36,870 bases of DNA from Streptomyces sp. NRRL S-118 (GCF_000716335.1 NZ_KL591007.1:193193-230062), one strand, 5' to 3'. Positions 7,652-19,501 are shown, counted from the first letter of the stretch. A program made the numbers and translations. The notes: generated by a model from the letters alone, not told the origin.

Positions 7652-9484
7652 TTGAGCAGATTCAGAACGAGAGCGGCCGCGGGAGTCACCGCGCTGCTGC
7701 TTCCCCTGGCCGCCATGGTCGGCCTCGCCACCCCCGCCCAGGCCGCAGCCTCCGCGACCGCCACCTACACCAAGGTCGCGGACTGGGGCTCCGGCTTCGA
7801 GGGCAAGTGGACGGTGAAGAACACCGGCACCACCGCCCTCTCCTCCTGGACCGTCGAGTGGGACTTCCCCTCCGGCACGTCGGTCACCTCCGCCTGGGAC
7901 GCCACCGTCACCAGCAGCGGCACCCACTGGACCGCCAAGAACGTGAGCTGGAACGGGACGCTCGCCCCCGGCGCCTCCGTCTCCTTCGGCTTCAACGGCA
8001 CCGGGACCGGCTCCCCCGCCGGCTGCAAGCTCAACGGCGGCTCCTGCGACGGCGGCCCCGAGGTACCCGGGGACGCCCCGCCCTCCGCTCCCGGCACCCC
8101 CGCGGCCTCCGGCGTCACCGACACCTCGGTGACGCTCAGCTGGACCGCGGCCACCGACGACAAGGGCGTCAAGAACTACGACGTGCTGCGCGACGGCACC
8201 AAGGTCGCCACCGTGACCGGCCTGACGTACACCGACACCGGCCTGACCGCCGGCACGGACTACTCGTACGCGGTCCAGGCCCGCGACACCGCCGGCCAGA
8301 CGGGCGCGGTCAGCGGCTCCCGCGCGGTACGCACCACCGGCGGCGGCACCGACCCCGGCCCCGGCCCCGGCACCAAGGTCAACCTCGGGTACTTCACCAA
8401 CTGGGGCGTCTACGGGCGCAACTACCACGTCAAGAACCTGGTGACGTCCGGCTCCGCGTCGAAGATCACGCACATCAACTACGCCTTCGGCAACGTCCAG
8501 GGCGGAAGGTGCACCATCGGAGACGCCTACGCCGACTACGACAAGGCGTACACCGCCGACCAGTCCGTCGACGGCAAGGCCGACACCTGGGACCAGCCGC
8601 TGCGCGGCAACTTCAACCAGCTGCGCAAGCTCAAGGCCATGTACCCGCACATCAAGGTGCTGTGGTCGTTCGGCGGCTGGACCTGGTCCGGCGGCTTCCC
8701 CGACGCCGTGAAGAACCCGACGGCCTTCGCCCAGTCCTGCTACGACCTGGTCGAGGACCCGCGCTGGGCCGATGTCTTCGACGGCATCGACCTGGACTGG
8801 GAGTACCCGAACGCCTGCGGGCTGACCTGCGACACCAGCGGTCCGGCGGCCTTCAGGAACATGATGCAGGCCATGCGGGCGAAGTTCGGCGCGAACAACC
8901 TGGTCACCGCCGCCGTCACCGCGGACGCCTCCTCCGGCGGCAAGATCGACGCCGCCGACTACGGCGGCGCCGCGCGGTACCTCGACTGGTACAACGTGAT
9001 GACCTACGACTTCTTCGGCGCCTGGGCGGCGAAGGGTCCGACGGCCCCGCACTCCCCGCTCACCTCGTACCCCGGCATCCCGCAGGCCGGATTCAACTCC
9101 GCCGAGGCCATCGCCAAGTTCAAGGCCAAGGGCGTCCCCTCCGCCAAGCTGCTCCTCGGCATCGGCTTCTACGGCCGCGGCTGGACCGGCGTGACGCAGA
9201 AGGAGCCCGGTGGCACCGCGACCGGCCCGGCGGCCGGCACGTACGAGCAGGGCATCGAGGACTACAAGGTGCTCAGGACGACCTGCCCGGCCAACGGCAC
9301 CGTCGCCGGCACGGCCTACGCCCACTGCGGCACCAACTGGTGGAGCTACGACACCCCGGCCACCGTGACCTCCAAGATGGCCTGGGCCAAGAGCCAGGGC
9401 CTGGGCGGTGCGTTCTTCTGGGAATTCAGCGGCGACACCAGCAACGGTGAACTGGTCGGCGCGATCAGCAGCGGCCTGAAGTGA
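7652..9484 (+). CDS. chiC: Secreted chitinase: CBM2 + FnIII + GH18
   Basis: A 610-aa exochitinase/endochitinase of the Streptomyces ChiC/Chi63 type that hydrolyses chitin outside the cell. The signal peptide covers about residues 1-31 (RFRTR, hydrophobic core, APAQA-like end TPAQA). A CBM2 chitin/cellulose-binding domain lies at about 35-137, a fibronectin type III domain at about 147-228, a Gly/Pro linker at about 229-242, and the GH18 barrel to the end. The catalytic motif DGIDLDWE is at 377-384, with Glu384 as the acid. TTG 7652 was chosen because AGGAG lies 5 nt upstream and the signal peptide follows; the longer open frame lacks this. It is driven by the promoter at 7549-7590. Confidence 0.95.
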   Translation: MSRFRTRAAAGVTALLLPLAAMVGLATPAQAAASATATYTKVADWGSGFEGKWTVKNTGTTALSSWTVEWDFPSGTSVTSAWDATVTSSGTHWTAKNVSWNGTLAPGASVSFGFNGTGTGSPAGCKLNGGSCDGGPEVPGDAPPSAPGTPAASGVTDTSVTLSWTAATDDKGVKNYDVLRDGTKVATVTGLTYTDTGLTAGTDYSYAVQARDTAGQTGAVSGSRAVRTTGGGTDPGPGPGTKVNLGYFTNWGVYGRNYHVKNLVTSGSASKITHINYAFGNVQGGRCTIGDAYADYDKAYTADQSVDGKADTWDQPLRGNFNQLRKLKAMYPHIKVLWSFGGWTWSGGFPDAVKNPTAFAQSCYDLVEDPRWADVFDGIDLDWEYPNACGLTCDTSGPAAFRNMMQAMRAKFGANNLVTAAVTADASSGGKIDAADYGGAARYLDWYNVMTYDFFGAWAAKGPTAPHSPLTSYPGIPQAGFNSAEAIAKFKAKGVPSAKLLLGIGFYGRGWTGVTQKEPGGTATGPAAGTYEQGIEDYKVLRTTCPANGTVAGTAYAHCGTNWWSYDTPATVTSKMAWAKSQGLGGAFFWEFSGDTSNGELVGAISSGLK

Positions 9485-9508
9485 CCCCCACGGGAGAACC
9501 CCGGTGAC

Positions 9509-9547
9509 GAGCAGGAGCCGCGCCCGTCCGGGTGCGGCTCCTCGCTC
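9509..9547. terminator. Bidirectional terminator between chiC and the DUF2550 gene
   Basis: Between two convergent genes, AGGAGCCGC (9513-9521) pairs perfectly with GCGGCTCCT (9534-9542). An inner G-T wobble and CCC/GGG pairs extend it inwards, and GAGC/GCTC (9509-9512, 9544-9547) extends it outwards across one unpaired base. The stem is strong and reads in both directions. Confidence 0.8.
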
Positions 9548-9554
9548 ACTCTCC

Positions 9555-10001
9555 CTACGCCACGTTCACCCGCTGGCCGGGCGGCGCCGCCTCCAGCCAG
9601 GCCAGGAACCCGGTGAGCGCGTCCTCGCTCATCGCCAGCTCCAGCCGCGTGCCGTGGTGCAGACACCCGAGGATCACCGAGTCGGACAGCAGCGCCAGCT
9701 CCTCCTCGCCCTCCGGCATCCGGCGCGCCAGCACCTCGATGCCCGAGCGCTCCAGGATCCGGCGCGGCCGGGGCGCGTACGAGAAGACCCGGAACCAGGC
9801 GACGCGGTCCCCGCCGTAACGGGCGACGCCGTACACCCAGCCCTTGCCGGCCAGGTCGCCGCCCTCCGGCACGTTCCAGCGCAGGCTGCAGTCGAAGGTG
9901 CCACCCGAGCGCTGGATCAGGCGCCGGCGCAGCCCGAACAGGAAGAGCCCGATCACCACCAGTGCGACGACCAGGGCGCTCACAAGCAGAGCGAGGAACA
10001 T
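9555..10001 (-). CDS. DUF2550 family membrane-anchored protein
   Basis: A 148-aa protein with one N-terminal membrane helix (residues 1-24, LALLVSALVVALVVIGLFLFG), then a basic RRR stretch and a soluble domain beginning GGTFDCSLRW. This is the actinobacterial DUF2550 layout. ATG 10001 was preferred because AGGAGG (10011-10016) is 9 nt upstream; GTG 10007 is only 3 nt from it. It lies downstream of atpC on the same strand but behind a strong terminator, so it probably has its own promoter. The position just after atpC is shared, from memory, with M. tuberculosis. Function unknown. Confidence 0.85.
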   Translation of the reverse strand: MFLALLVSALVVALVVIGLFLFGLRRRLIQRSGGTFDCSLRWNVPEGGDLAGKGWVYGVARYGGDRVAWFRVFSYAPRPRRILERSGIEVLARRMPEGEEELALLSDSVILGCLHHGTRLELAMSEDALTGFLAWLEAAPPGQRVNVA

Positions 10002-10024
10002 CTCCACCGACCTCCTCGCATCGT

Positions 10025-10053
10025 CCCGTACCGGGATCCGTATCGGATCACAA
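10025..10053 (-). promoter_or_regulatory. Candidate promoter and palindrome of the DUF2550 gene
   Basis: On the minus strand TTGTGA (10048-10053) and TACGGG (10025-10030) are 17 nt apart. The spacer holds a perfect inverted repeat, GATCCG-TAT-CGGATC (10035-10049), which could be an operator. The -10 match is weak. Confidence 0.3.
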
Positions 10054-10068
10054 CCTGCACCTGCATCG

Positions 10069-10118
10069 CCTCAGCCGCGGCCCGGTCTGGATGATTCCAG
10101 CCCGGGCCGCGGCTGAGG
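10069..10118 (-). terminator. Terminator of the ATP synthase operon
   Basis: CCTCAGCCGCGGCCCGG (10069-10085) pairs with CCGGGCCGCGGCTGAGG (10102-10118) over 17 perfect base pairs. A further CTGG/CCAG stem lies inside after one mismatch. It starts 24 nt after the atpC stop and is the strongest hairpin around the operon's end. Confidence 0.85.
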
Positions 10119-10142
10119 GCACAACTGTCGGCGCGCGGCGCG

Positions 10143-10523
10143 TCAGCGTACCGCCGTCGCCACCGCACGCAGCCGGACGTCGGCACGGCGCTCGGCCGCG
10201 GCGTCCGACTCCGCCTTCGCGCGCTCCAGCGCACGCTCGGCGCGCTGGGTGTCGATCTCGTCCGCCAGCTCGGCGATCTCCGCCAGCAGCGAGAGCTTGT
10301 TGTCCGCGAAGGTGATGAAACCGCCGTGGACAGCGGCGACGACGGTCCCGCCCTCACTCGTACGGATGGTCACCGGGCCAGACTCCAGCACACCGAGCAG
10401 CGGCTGGTGGCCGGGCATGACGCCGATGTCGCCGGAGGTGGTGCGCGCGATGACCAGGGTGGCCTCGCCGGACCAGACACTCCGGTCCGCGGCGACCAGC
10501 TCGACGTGCAGCTCAGCAGCCAA
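10143..10523 (-). CDS. atpC: F1 ATP synthase epsilon subunit
   Basis: This 126-aa central-stalk subunit couples gamma rotation to the c-ring and can inhibit ATP hydrolysis. The N-terminal beta-sandwich (residues 1-85) contains the family motif GDIGVMPGHQPLLGVLESG. A C-terminal helical hairpin rich in Ala/Glu/Arg follows (86-126). TTG 10523 is used because GAGGAG lies 6-7 nt upstream. It is the last gene of atpIBEFHAGDC. The atpD-atpC gap of 108 bp holds two strong hairpins, so atpC is likely expressed less than atpD, matching its lower copy number in the enzyme. Confidence 0.95.
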   Translation of the reverse strand: MAAELHVELVAADRSVWSGEATLVIARTTSGDIGVMPGHQPLLGVLESGPVTIRTSEGGTVVAAVHGGFITFADNKLSLLAEIAELADEIDTQRAERALERAKAESDAAAERRADVRLRAVATAVR

Positions 10524-10542
10524 GGGTGGCTCCTCGGGTCAC

Positions 10543-10564
10543 CACCCGGCCGCCCGGCCGGGTG
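10543..10564 (-). other. Intercistronic hairpin next to the atpC ribosome-binding site
   Basis: CACCCGGCC (10543-10551) and GGCCGGGTG (10556-10564) form a perfect 9-bp stem with a 4-nt loop, just upstream of the atpC ribosome-binding site. It could limit atpC translation or protect mRNA. Confidence 0.6.
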
Positions 10565-10589
10565 TTGGGTCAATTCTACGGGGCGTACA

Positions 10590-10618
10590 GAAGGGGGCGG
10601 GACGGACCCGCCCCCTTC
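10590..10618 (-). terminator. Terminator-like hairpin between atpD and atpC
   Basis: GAAGGGGGCGGG (10590-10601) pairs with CCCGCCCCCTTC (10607-10618): 12 perfect base pairs and a 5-nt loop, starting 13 nt after the atpD stop. It would be a partial terminator or attenuator inside the operon. Confidence 0.7.
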
Positions 10619-10631
10619 ATGAGCACGATGC

Positions 10632-12988
<2,357 letters not shown>

Positions 12989-13008
12989 GAGTCAGGTCCC
13001 TTCCGTCG

Positions 13009-14607
13009 TCACTTCGAGACGTTGACGGCGGCCGGCGCGTCCTCGGCCAGCAGCTTGCCGTCCGACGTCTCGAACTGCTTCTTGAACGCGGTGATGGCGT
13101 CCGCGACGGACGAGAGGGTGTCGTCGGACATCTTGCCGCCCTCGCGGATCGACGTCATCAGACCCTTGTGGTCGCGGTGCAGGTAGTCCAGCAGCTCGCG
13201 CTCGAAGCGGCGGATGTCGTTGACCGGGACGTCGTCCATCTTGCCCGTGGTACCGGCCCACACCGAGACGACCTGGTTCTCGGTCGACATCGGCTGGTAC
13301 TGCGGCTGCTTCAGCAGCTCGACCATGCGCTTACCGCGCTCCAGGGCGGCCTTCGATGCGGCGTCCAGGTCGGAACCGAAGGCGGCGAACGCCTCCAGCT
13401 CACGGAACTGGGCGAGGTCCACACGGAGGCGGCCGGAGACCTGCTTCATGGCCTTGTGCTGGGCGGAGCCACCGACACGGGAGACCGAGATACCGACGTT
13501 CAGGGCCGGGCGCTGGCCGGCGTTGAACAGGTCGGACTCCAGGAAGCACTGGCCGTCGGTGATGGAGATGACGTTGGTCGGGATGAACGCCGAGACGTCG
13601 TTGGCCTTGGTCTCGACGATCGGCAGACCGGTCATCGAACCGGCACCCATCTCGTCGGAGAGCTTGGCGCAGCGCTCCAGCAGACGCGAGTGCAGGTAGA
13701 AGACGTCACCCGGGTACGCCTCGCGGCCCGGCGGGCGGCGCAGCAGCAGCGACACGGCGCGGTAGGCGTCGGCCTGCTTCGACAGGTCGTCGAAGACGAT
13801 GAGGACGTGCTTGCCCTCGTACATCCACTGCTGACCGATGGCGGAGCCGGTGTAGGGCGCCAGGTACTTGAAGCCGGCCGGGTCGGACGCCGGGGCGGCG
13901 ACGATGGTCGTGTACTCCAGGGCGCCGGCCTCCTCCAGCGCACCGCGCACGGACGCGATGGTGGAGCCCTTCTGGCCGATGGCGACGTAGATGCAGCGGA
14001 CCTGCTTCTTCGGGTCGCCCGAGCGCCAGTTGTCGCGCTGGTTGATGATCGTGTCGACGGCCAGAGCGGTCTTGCCGGTCTGGCGGTCGCCGATGATCAG
14101 CTGACGCTGACCACGGCCGATCGGGGTCATCGCGTCGACGGCCTTGTAGCCGGTCTCCATCGGCTCGTGCACCGACTTGCGCTGCATGACCGTGGGGGCC
14201 TGCAGCTCGAGGGCGCGACGGCCGCTGGTCTCGATCTCGCCGAGGCCGTCGATCGGGTTGCCGAGCGGGTCGACGACCCGGCCCAGGTAGCCCTCGCCGA
14301 CGGCTACGGACAGGACCTCGCCGGTACGCGTGACCGACTGGCCCTCCTCGATGCCGCTGAACTCACCGAGGACAATGGCACCGATCTCGCGCTCCTCCAG
14401 GTTGAGGGCGAGGCCGAGGGTGCCGTCCTCGAACTTCAGCAGCTCGTTCGCCATGGTCGAGGGCAGACCCTCGACCTTCGCGATGCCGTCGCCGGCAAGG
14501 CTGACCGTACCGACCTCCTCGCGCGAGGCCGCGTCCGGCTTGTACGACTGGACAAAGTTCTCCAGCGCGTCCCGGATCTCCTCCGGCCGGATCGTGAGCT
14601 CCGCCAT
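13009..14607 (-). CDS. atpA: F1 ATP synthase alpha subunit
   Basis: A 532-aa regulatory nucleotide-binding subunit of the F1 head. Walker A GDRQTGKT lies at residues 173-180. The region [17 protein letters not shown] and the signature motif of alpha/beta subunits ([21 protein letters not shown], here [14 protein letters not shown]) are visible. ATG 14607 ([15 protein letters not shown]) was chosen because it matches the usual actinobacterial N-terminus. The 28 codons upstream belong to the intercistronic hairpin region. The C-terminus is extended relative to E. coli. The 129-bp atpH-atpA gap holds two hairpins. Confidence 0.97.
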   Translation of the reverse strand: MAELTIRPEEIRDALENFVQSYKPDAASREEVGTVSLAGDGIAKVEGLPSTMANELLKFEDGTLGLALNLEEREIGAIVLGEFSGIEEGQSVTRTGEVLSVAVGEGYLGRVVDPLGNPIDGLGEIETSGRRALELQAPTVMQRKSVHEPMETGYKAVDAMTPIGRGQRQLIIGDRQTGKTALAVDTIINQRDNWRSGDPKKQVRCIYVAIGQKGSTIASVRGALEEAGALEYTTIVAAPASDPAGFKYLAPYTGSAIGQQWMYEGKHVLIVFDDLSKQADAYRAVSLLLRRPPGREAYPGDVFYLHSRLLERCAKLSDEMGAGSMTGLPIVETKANDVSAFIPTNVISITDGQCFLESDLFNAGQRPALNVGISVSRVGGSAQHKAMKQVSGRLRVDLAQFRELEAFAAFGSDLDAASKAALERGKRMVELLKQPQYQPMSTENQVVSVWAGTTGKMDDVPVNDIRRFERELLDYLHRDHKGLMTSIREGGKMSDDTLSSVADAITAFKKQFETSDGKLLAEDAPAAVNVSK

Positions 14608-14654
14608 CTGGGTTCCCTGCTCTCCTTGTTGGGCCCGAAGTTTCTTTGGGGGAT

Positions 14655-14671
14655 CTGGGGGCTCCCCCCAG
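14655..14671 (-). other. Intercistronic hairpin 1 between atpH and atpA
   Basis: CTGGGGG-CTC-CCCCCAG is a perfect 7-bp stem with a 3-nt loop. It is flanked by imperfectly pairing GAAGTTTCT and AGAACTTC, which could lengthen an alternative fold. Similar G-run/C-run hairpins are common between Streptomyces genes. Confidence 0.6.
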
Positions 14672-14689
14672 AACTTCTGCATCCTGTGC

Positions 14690-14707
14690 ACGGCCCAACC
14701 GGGCCGT
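14690..14707 (-). other. Intercistronic hairpin 2 between atpH and atpA
   Basis: ACGGCCC (14690-14696) and GGGCCGT (14701-14707) form a perfect 7-bp stem with the loop AACC. It lies 29 nt after the atpH stop and before hairpin 1 in the direction of transcription. Confidence 0.55.
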
Positions 14708-14736
14708 AGGTAACGCTTGTTGAGTTTGTGGCCTGG

Positions 14737-15552
14737 TCAGCCGGCCAGTCGCCGGGCCGCCTCGTCGAGACGGTTCGCGACGGTGCCGTTGATGACCTCG
14801 TCGCCGACCCGCACCGAGATCCCGCCGAGGACCGTGGGGTCCACGTCCAGGTTCAGGTGCATCTGCCGGCCGTACAGCTTCGCCAGCACGGCGCCGAGGC
14901 GCTGCTTCTGCTGGTCGCTGAGCGGCACGGCCGAGGTGACGACCGCGACCATCCGGTCCCGGCGCTCCGCGGCGAGCTTGGACAGGGACTCGAGTCCCGC
15001 CTCCAGGCTACGTCCACGCGGCTGCGTCACAAGACGGACGACCAGCCGCTCCGTGGCCGGAACGGTCTTGCCGCCGAGCAGGCCGCGCAGCAGCTCGGCC
15101 TTGGCGGACGCGGTGGCCGCACGGTCGGTCAGGGCCGCCCGCAGCTCGGTGCTGGACGCGACGATCCGGCCGAACCGGAACAGCTCGTCCTCCACGTCGT
15201 CCAGCGAGCCGGCCTTCTGCGCCGCCGTGAGGTCGGCGGTGTTCGCCAGCTCCTCCAGCGAGTCGACCAGGTCACGCGAGTACGACCAGCGGGAACGGAC
15301 CATGCCGGAGACCAGGTCGACGGTCTCGCCGCCCACCTGACCGCTCAGCAGTCGCGTGGCCAGTTCGGCCTTGGCCTCGCCGGCCTGCGCCGGGTCGGTC
15401 AGGACCCGACGCAGCGACACCTCGCGGTCGAGCAGCGCGGTAACGGCGGCCAGCTCGCCGGCGAGCTTCGCCGCGTCGACCGAGGTGTTGTCGGTCAGCG
15501 CGTCGAGACGCTCACGTGCGGCAGCCAGTGCCTCGCGGCTCGCTCCGTTCAT
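14737..15552 (-). CDS. atpH: F1 ATP synthase delta subunit
   Basis: A 271-aa peripheral-stalk subunit linking the F1 crown to the b subunits. It is about 90 residues longer than E. coli AtpH, the normal size for streptomycetes. The OSCP/delta C-terminal signature is visible in VVTSAVPLSDQQKQRLGAVL, followed by LNLDVDPTVLGGISVRVGDEVINGTV. Its ATG overlaps the atpF stop by 4 nt (ATGA), so they are translationally coupled. The gene is separate from atpF, unlike the fused atpFH of mycobacteria. Confidence 0.95.
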   Translation of the reverse strand: MNGASREALAAARERLDALTDNTSVDAAKLAGELAAVTALLDREVSLRRVLTDPAQAGEAKAELATRLLSGQVGGETVDLVSGMVRSRWSYSRDLVDSLEELANTADLTAAQKAGSLDDVEDELFRFGRIVASSTELRAALTDRAATASAKAELLRGLLGGKTVPATERLVVRLVTQPRGRSLEAGLESLSKLAAERRDRMVAVVTSAVPLSDQQKQRLGAVLAKLYGRQMHLNLDVDPTVLGGISVRVGDEVINGTVANRLDEAARRLAG

Positions 15553-16094
15553 CGGGCGGCCTCGGCCTTCTCCTCGAGCTCGTCGAGGAAGCGGTCGATG
15601 GTGCGGCTCTGGCGGGCGACGTCCTCGAGGGACTCGCCGACCAGCTTGCCGGCCAGGTCGGTGGCGAGCTTGCCCACGTCCTGGCGCAGCGCGGTCGCCG
15701 CGGCCTTGCGGTCGGCCTCGATCTGGGCGTGGCCGGCCGCGATGATCTCCTCGCGCTGGCGCTGGCCCTCCGCCTTCATCTCCTGGATGATCGCGGCGCC
15801 CTGCTCCTGCGCCTCCTGACGCAGCCGCGCGGCCTCGTGACGGGCCTCGGCGAGCTGAGCCTTGTACTGCTCCAGCACACTCTGGGCTTCGATCTGGGCC
15901 GACTCGGCCTTCTCGATGCCGCCCTCGATGGCCTCGCGACGCTCGTCCAGAACCTTGTTGATGTTCGGAAGGAGCTTCTTGGCCAGGAAGCCGAAGACGA
16001 TGACGAAGGCGATCAGGCCGATGACGAGCTCGTCGAGATGCGGGATCAGAGGAGGCTGGGGCTCCTCCGCTGCCGCAAGGAACAGAGCGTTCAC
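15549..16094 (-). CDS. atpF: Fo ATP synthase subunit b
   Basis: A 181-aa peripheral stalk protein. A short N-terminus leads to one membrane helix at about residues 22-42 (LVIGLIAFVIVFGFLAKKLL). A long charged Ala/Glu/Arg coiled coil follows to the end. GTG 16094 is the start; the ATG one base upstream reads straight into TGA. GGAAGG lies about 9 nt upstream. It overlaps atpH by 4 nt and follows atpE by 41 bp. Confidence 0.95.
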   Translation of the reverse strand: MNALFLAAAEEPQPPLIPHLDELVIGLIAFVIVFGFLAKKLLPNINKVLDERREAIEGGIEKAESAQIEAQSVLEQYKAQLAEARHEAARLRQEAQEQGAAIIQEMKAEGQRQREEIIAAGHAQIEADRKAAATALRQDVGKLATDLAGKLVGESLEDVARQSRTIDRFLDELEEKAEAAR

Positions 16095-16135
16095 ATCAGT
16101 GCCTTCCGTGAAAGGGGTTGGTCTGCCGGTCCGGA

Positions 16136-17270
<1,135 letters not shown>

Positions 17271-17495
17271 CGCGGGCTCCTTCAGCGTGGCGCATAGGTA
17301 CGGCAACCTCGTTGTGTCGGCGCGGCACGCAGCCGCGGTTCGGCACTGGACTGGTCTTACGGATAAGGGGGCGGCGGTTCGGCGTCGAGCCTCGCGCTGG
17401 GACAGGCGTCAGCTCGGATGCCCGCGCCCGCAGTGCCGCAGTTGGCACCGGACGATAGCAGCATCCCGAACACGCATTTATCCCGGCCCTACCTC

Positions 17496-17909
17496 TCACG
17501 TCGTGGATCCCGTCTTTTCGGGCTCGACGTAGAGGACCTTGGCCTTCATGTACGCACGCGCCTGCGCCGCGACCCAGACGACGGTCGTCGCGAGCAGCGT
17601 GAGACTGAAGGCCTTGAAGTCGAACAGCGTGGTGCCCTTGAGCAACGTCAGGAAGATGAAGAGCACGAGCAGCTGGGCCGTGTAGAGCATCAGACCCATG
17701 GCCTGGAACAGCTGCGGCAGCGACTTCGCCGTCCGCTGGAGCACCACCAGCCCGATGCCCATGAAGATGACGACCACGAGGGTGCCGACGACGGCGCCGA
17801 CGGCTCCCTTGCCACCGGCGACCACGCCGCTGACGACGGTCGCGACGGCGCCGGCGACAGAGGCGGGTACGGCGGTGTGCAGGAGGGTGCGGGCGTCGTT
17901 GGACGGCAT
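17496..17909 (-). CDS. atpI: ATP synthase protein I
   Basis: A 137-aa membrane protein, first gene of the operon; AtpI proteins help c-ring assembly. Four hydrophobic segments lie at about residues 16-33, 38-57, 72-92 and 98-116. ATG 17909 (MPSNDARTLL) has GGAG 8 nt upstream. An in-frame ATG at 17951 would add 14 residues rich in Pro/Ala, but lacks a clear ribosome-binding site. The 263-bp upstream gap holds a Rex-like operator at 18036-18053 and several inverted repeats, and is the likely main promoter region of atpIBEFHAGDC. Confidence 0.85.
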   Translation of the reverse strand: MPSNDARTLLHTAVPASVAGAVATVVSGVVAGGKGAVGAVVGTLVVVIFMGIGLVVLQRTAKSLPQLFQAMGLMLYTAQLLVLFIFLTLLKGTTLFDFKAFSLTLLATTVVWVAAQARAYMKAKVLYVEPEKTGSTT

Positions 17910-18035
17910 GGCGGCATCTCCGCTTGCTGGTGGGGGCAGTGGTGTCGTCATGGACGAGCGTAAGCCCGGTCCGAGGTGTGGTCTCGGGGCCAACGAACCG
18001 TCGCACTGCGGTCCTTCGGCGCTGTCGCCGGGTAC

Positions 18036-18053
18036 TCGTGAACGGTATCACAA
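18036..18053 (-). promoter_or_regulatory. Rex-like operator upstream of the atp operon
   Basis: On the minus strand TTGTGATACCGTTCACGA matches the Rex operator consensus TTGTGAANNNNTTCACAA at 12 of 14 defined positions. It overlaps a -10-like GATACC and lies about 127 bp upstream of the atpI start. Rex senses the NADH/NAD+ ratio and represses respiratory genes in Streptomyces; an atp operon target fits. Confidence 0.6.
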
Positions 18054-18054
18054 A

Positions 18055-18066
18055 CTATTTGAATAG
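18055..18066. repeat. Short palindrome next to the Rex-like site
   Basis: CTATT-TG-AATAG is a perfect 5-bp inverted repeat in an AT-rich patch one base from the Rex-like site, in the -35 zone of the presumed atp promoter. It may be another operator half or chance. Confidence 0.3.
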
Positions 18067-18088
18067 GTCTTTACCCAGAGGTGTGCTG

Positions 18089-18106
18089 ACTCTCACACAT
18101 GAGAGT
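18089..18106. repeat. Inverted repeat upstream of the atp promoter
   Basis: ACTCTCA-CACA-TGAGAGT is a perfect 7-bp inverted repeat with a 4-nt centre. It could be a further terminator of the upstream gene or an operator about 50 bp upstream of the presumed -10. Confidence 0.4.
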
Positions 18107-18132
18107 GACCCTGCGCGTGTGTGCACGACAGC

Positions 18133-18159
18133 GGGGTCCTTTGTCTGGTAATGGACCCC
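18133..18159 (-). terminator. Second stem-loop after the WecA-type gene
   Basis: GGGGTCC (18133-18139) and GGACCCC (18153-18159) form a 7-bp perfect stem with a 13-nt loop, 13 nt past the stop codon of the upstream gene. Confidence 0.5.
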
Positions 18160-18162
18160 TCT

Positions 18163-18182
18163 GCGGAGTTCGTCAACTCCGC
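18163..18182 (-). terminator. Stem-loop overlapping the stop codon of the WecA-type gene
   Basis: GCGGAGTT (18163-18170) and AACTCCGC (18175-18182) form a perfect 8-bp stem with the loop CGTC. The TGA stop lies in the loop and one base of the stem, so translation ends inside the hairpin. Confidence 0.55.
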
Positions 18183-19501
18183 GTTCCGGCCTTCCGCCGG
18201 TCGTGGACGGCGGAACGGGCACCGAGGGCGGTCGCCCCGTTGACACCCGCCGGCACCGGCACGCGTTCCGGCTCCCCGTCGGCCCCCTCGCCCGACCCCG
18301 GCGAGGACGACGGCTCCGCGGCGGGAGCCGTCCTCCGGCGCCGGTAGCGCGGCGGGACGAACGACTCGGCCCAGCGCGGGGCGCGCGGCGTGAAGCGGGG
18401 CAGCAGCAGGAGCACCAGCCCGATCGCGCTCAGCACGACGATCACCAGCACGCTCCACATCGACGCCGAGTGCACCGAGTACGCCAGCGTGCCGAAGGCG
18501 ATCAGCGCCGACCAGAAGTACATGATCAGCACCGCGCGGCTGTGCGAGTGCCCGATCTCCAGCAACCGGTGGTGCAGGTGGCCGCGGTCCGCGGCGAACG
18601 GCGACTGCCCGTTCCAGGTGCGGCGCACGATCGCCAGGACCAGGTCCGCCATCGGGATCGCGATGATGGTCAGCGGCAGCAGCAGCGGGATGAAGACCGG
18701 CAGCGCGGCGTGCGTGGCCTGGCGGGTCGAGCCCTCGAAGATCTTCAGCGCGTCGGGGTCGACCTGGCCGGTGATCGAGATGGCGGAGGCGGCGAGGATC
18801 AGGCCGATCAGCATCGACCCGGAGTCGCCCATGAAGATCCGGGCGGGGTGCATGTTGTGCGGCAGGAAGCCCAGGCACATGCCCATGAGGATGGCGGCGA
18901 AGAGCGTCGCGGGCGCCGCGGCCTCGATGCCGTAGCTGAACCAGATGCGGTACGCGTACAGGAAGAACGCCGCCGAGGCGATGCACACCATGCCGGACGC
19001 CAGCCCGTCGAGGCCGTCGACGAAGTTCACCGCGTTGATGGTGATGACGACCAGCGCGACGGTGAGCAGCGTGCCCTGCCACTGCGTGAGCGCGACCGTG
19101 CCGACACCCGGGATGGGCAGCCACAGGATCGTCAGACCCTGCATCACCATCACGCCTGCGGCGATCATCTGGCCGCCGAGCTTGATCAGCGCGTCGATCT
19201 CGAACTTGTCGTCCAGGACGCCGATCAGCCAGATCAGCGCGGCACCGGACAGCAGCGCCCGTGGTTCGTTCGACAGCTCGAAGACGCTGTTGAGGTTCTG
19301 CAGGTGGTCCGCGACCAGCAGGCCCGCGCACAGCCCGAAGAACATGGCGATGCCGCCGAGCCGCGGCGTCGGCTCGCGGTGCACGTCCCGGGCACGGATC
19401 TCCGGCATCGCGCCGGCCGCGATGGCGAACTTCCGCACCGGACCGGTCAGCAGATAGGTCACCGCGGCCGTGACACAGAGCGTCAGCAGGTAATCACGCA
19501 C
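18173..19501 (-). CDS. WecA/MraY-family sugar-1-phosphate transferase
   Basis: A 442-aa polytopic membrane enzyme that transfers a sugar-1-phosphate, probably GlcNAc-1-P, from UDP-sugar to a polyprenyl phosphate, the first step of a wall glycopolymer. About eleven membrane helices are visible. Family motifs are HREPTPRLGG, the Asp-rich LIGVLDDKFEID, NAVNFVDGLDGLASG, FMGDSGS and HLHHRLLEIGHS. The C-terminal ~60 residues are a Pro/Ser/Arg-rich cytoplasmic tail. GTG 19501 (MRDYLLTL) was chosen; GTG 19513 and 19540 are in frame, but 19540 abuts a TAGGGT -10 box. It corresponds in position to mycobacterial rfe/wecA upstream of atp. Confidence 0.9.
   Translation of the reverse strand: MRDYLLTLCVTAAVTYLLTGPVRKFAIAAGAMPEIRARDVHREPTPRLGGIAMFFGLCAGLLVADHLQNLNSVFELSNEPRALLSGAALIWLIGVLDDKFEIDALIKLGGQMIAAGVMVMQGLTILWLPIPGVGTVALTQWQGTLLTVALVVITINAVNFVDGLDGLASGMVCIASAAFFLYAYRIWFSYGIEAAAPATLFAAILMGMCLGFLPHNMHPARIFMGDSGSMLIGLILAASAISITGQVDPDALKIFEGSTRQATHAALPVFIPLLLPLTIIAIPMADLVLAIVRRTWNGQSPFAADRGHLHHRLLEIGHSHSRAVLIMYFWSALIAFGTLAYSVHSASMWSVLVIVVLSAIGLVLLLLPRFTPRAPRWAESFVPPRYRRRRTAPAAEPSSSPGSGEGADGEPERVPVPAGVNGATALGARSAVHDRRKAGTRS

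Noticed and set aside
17452..17457. TATCGT (minus strand) as a second promoter before atpB
   Set aside because: No -35 at the right distance; atpB is more simply read from the atpI promoter.
18089..18106. Inverted repeat as part of the Rex site
   Set aside because: It does not match the Rex consensus and lies 35 bp away; kept as a separate repeat.
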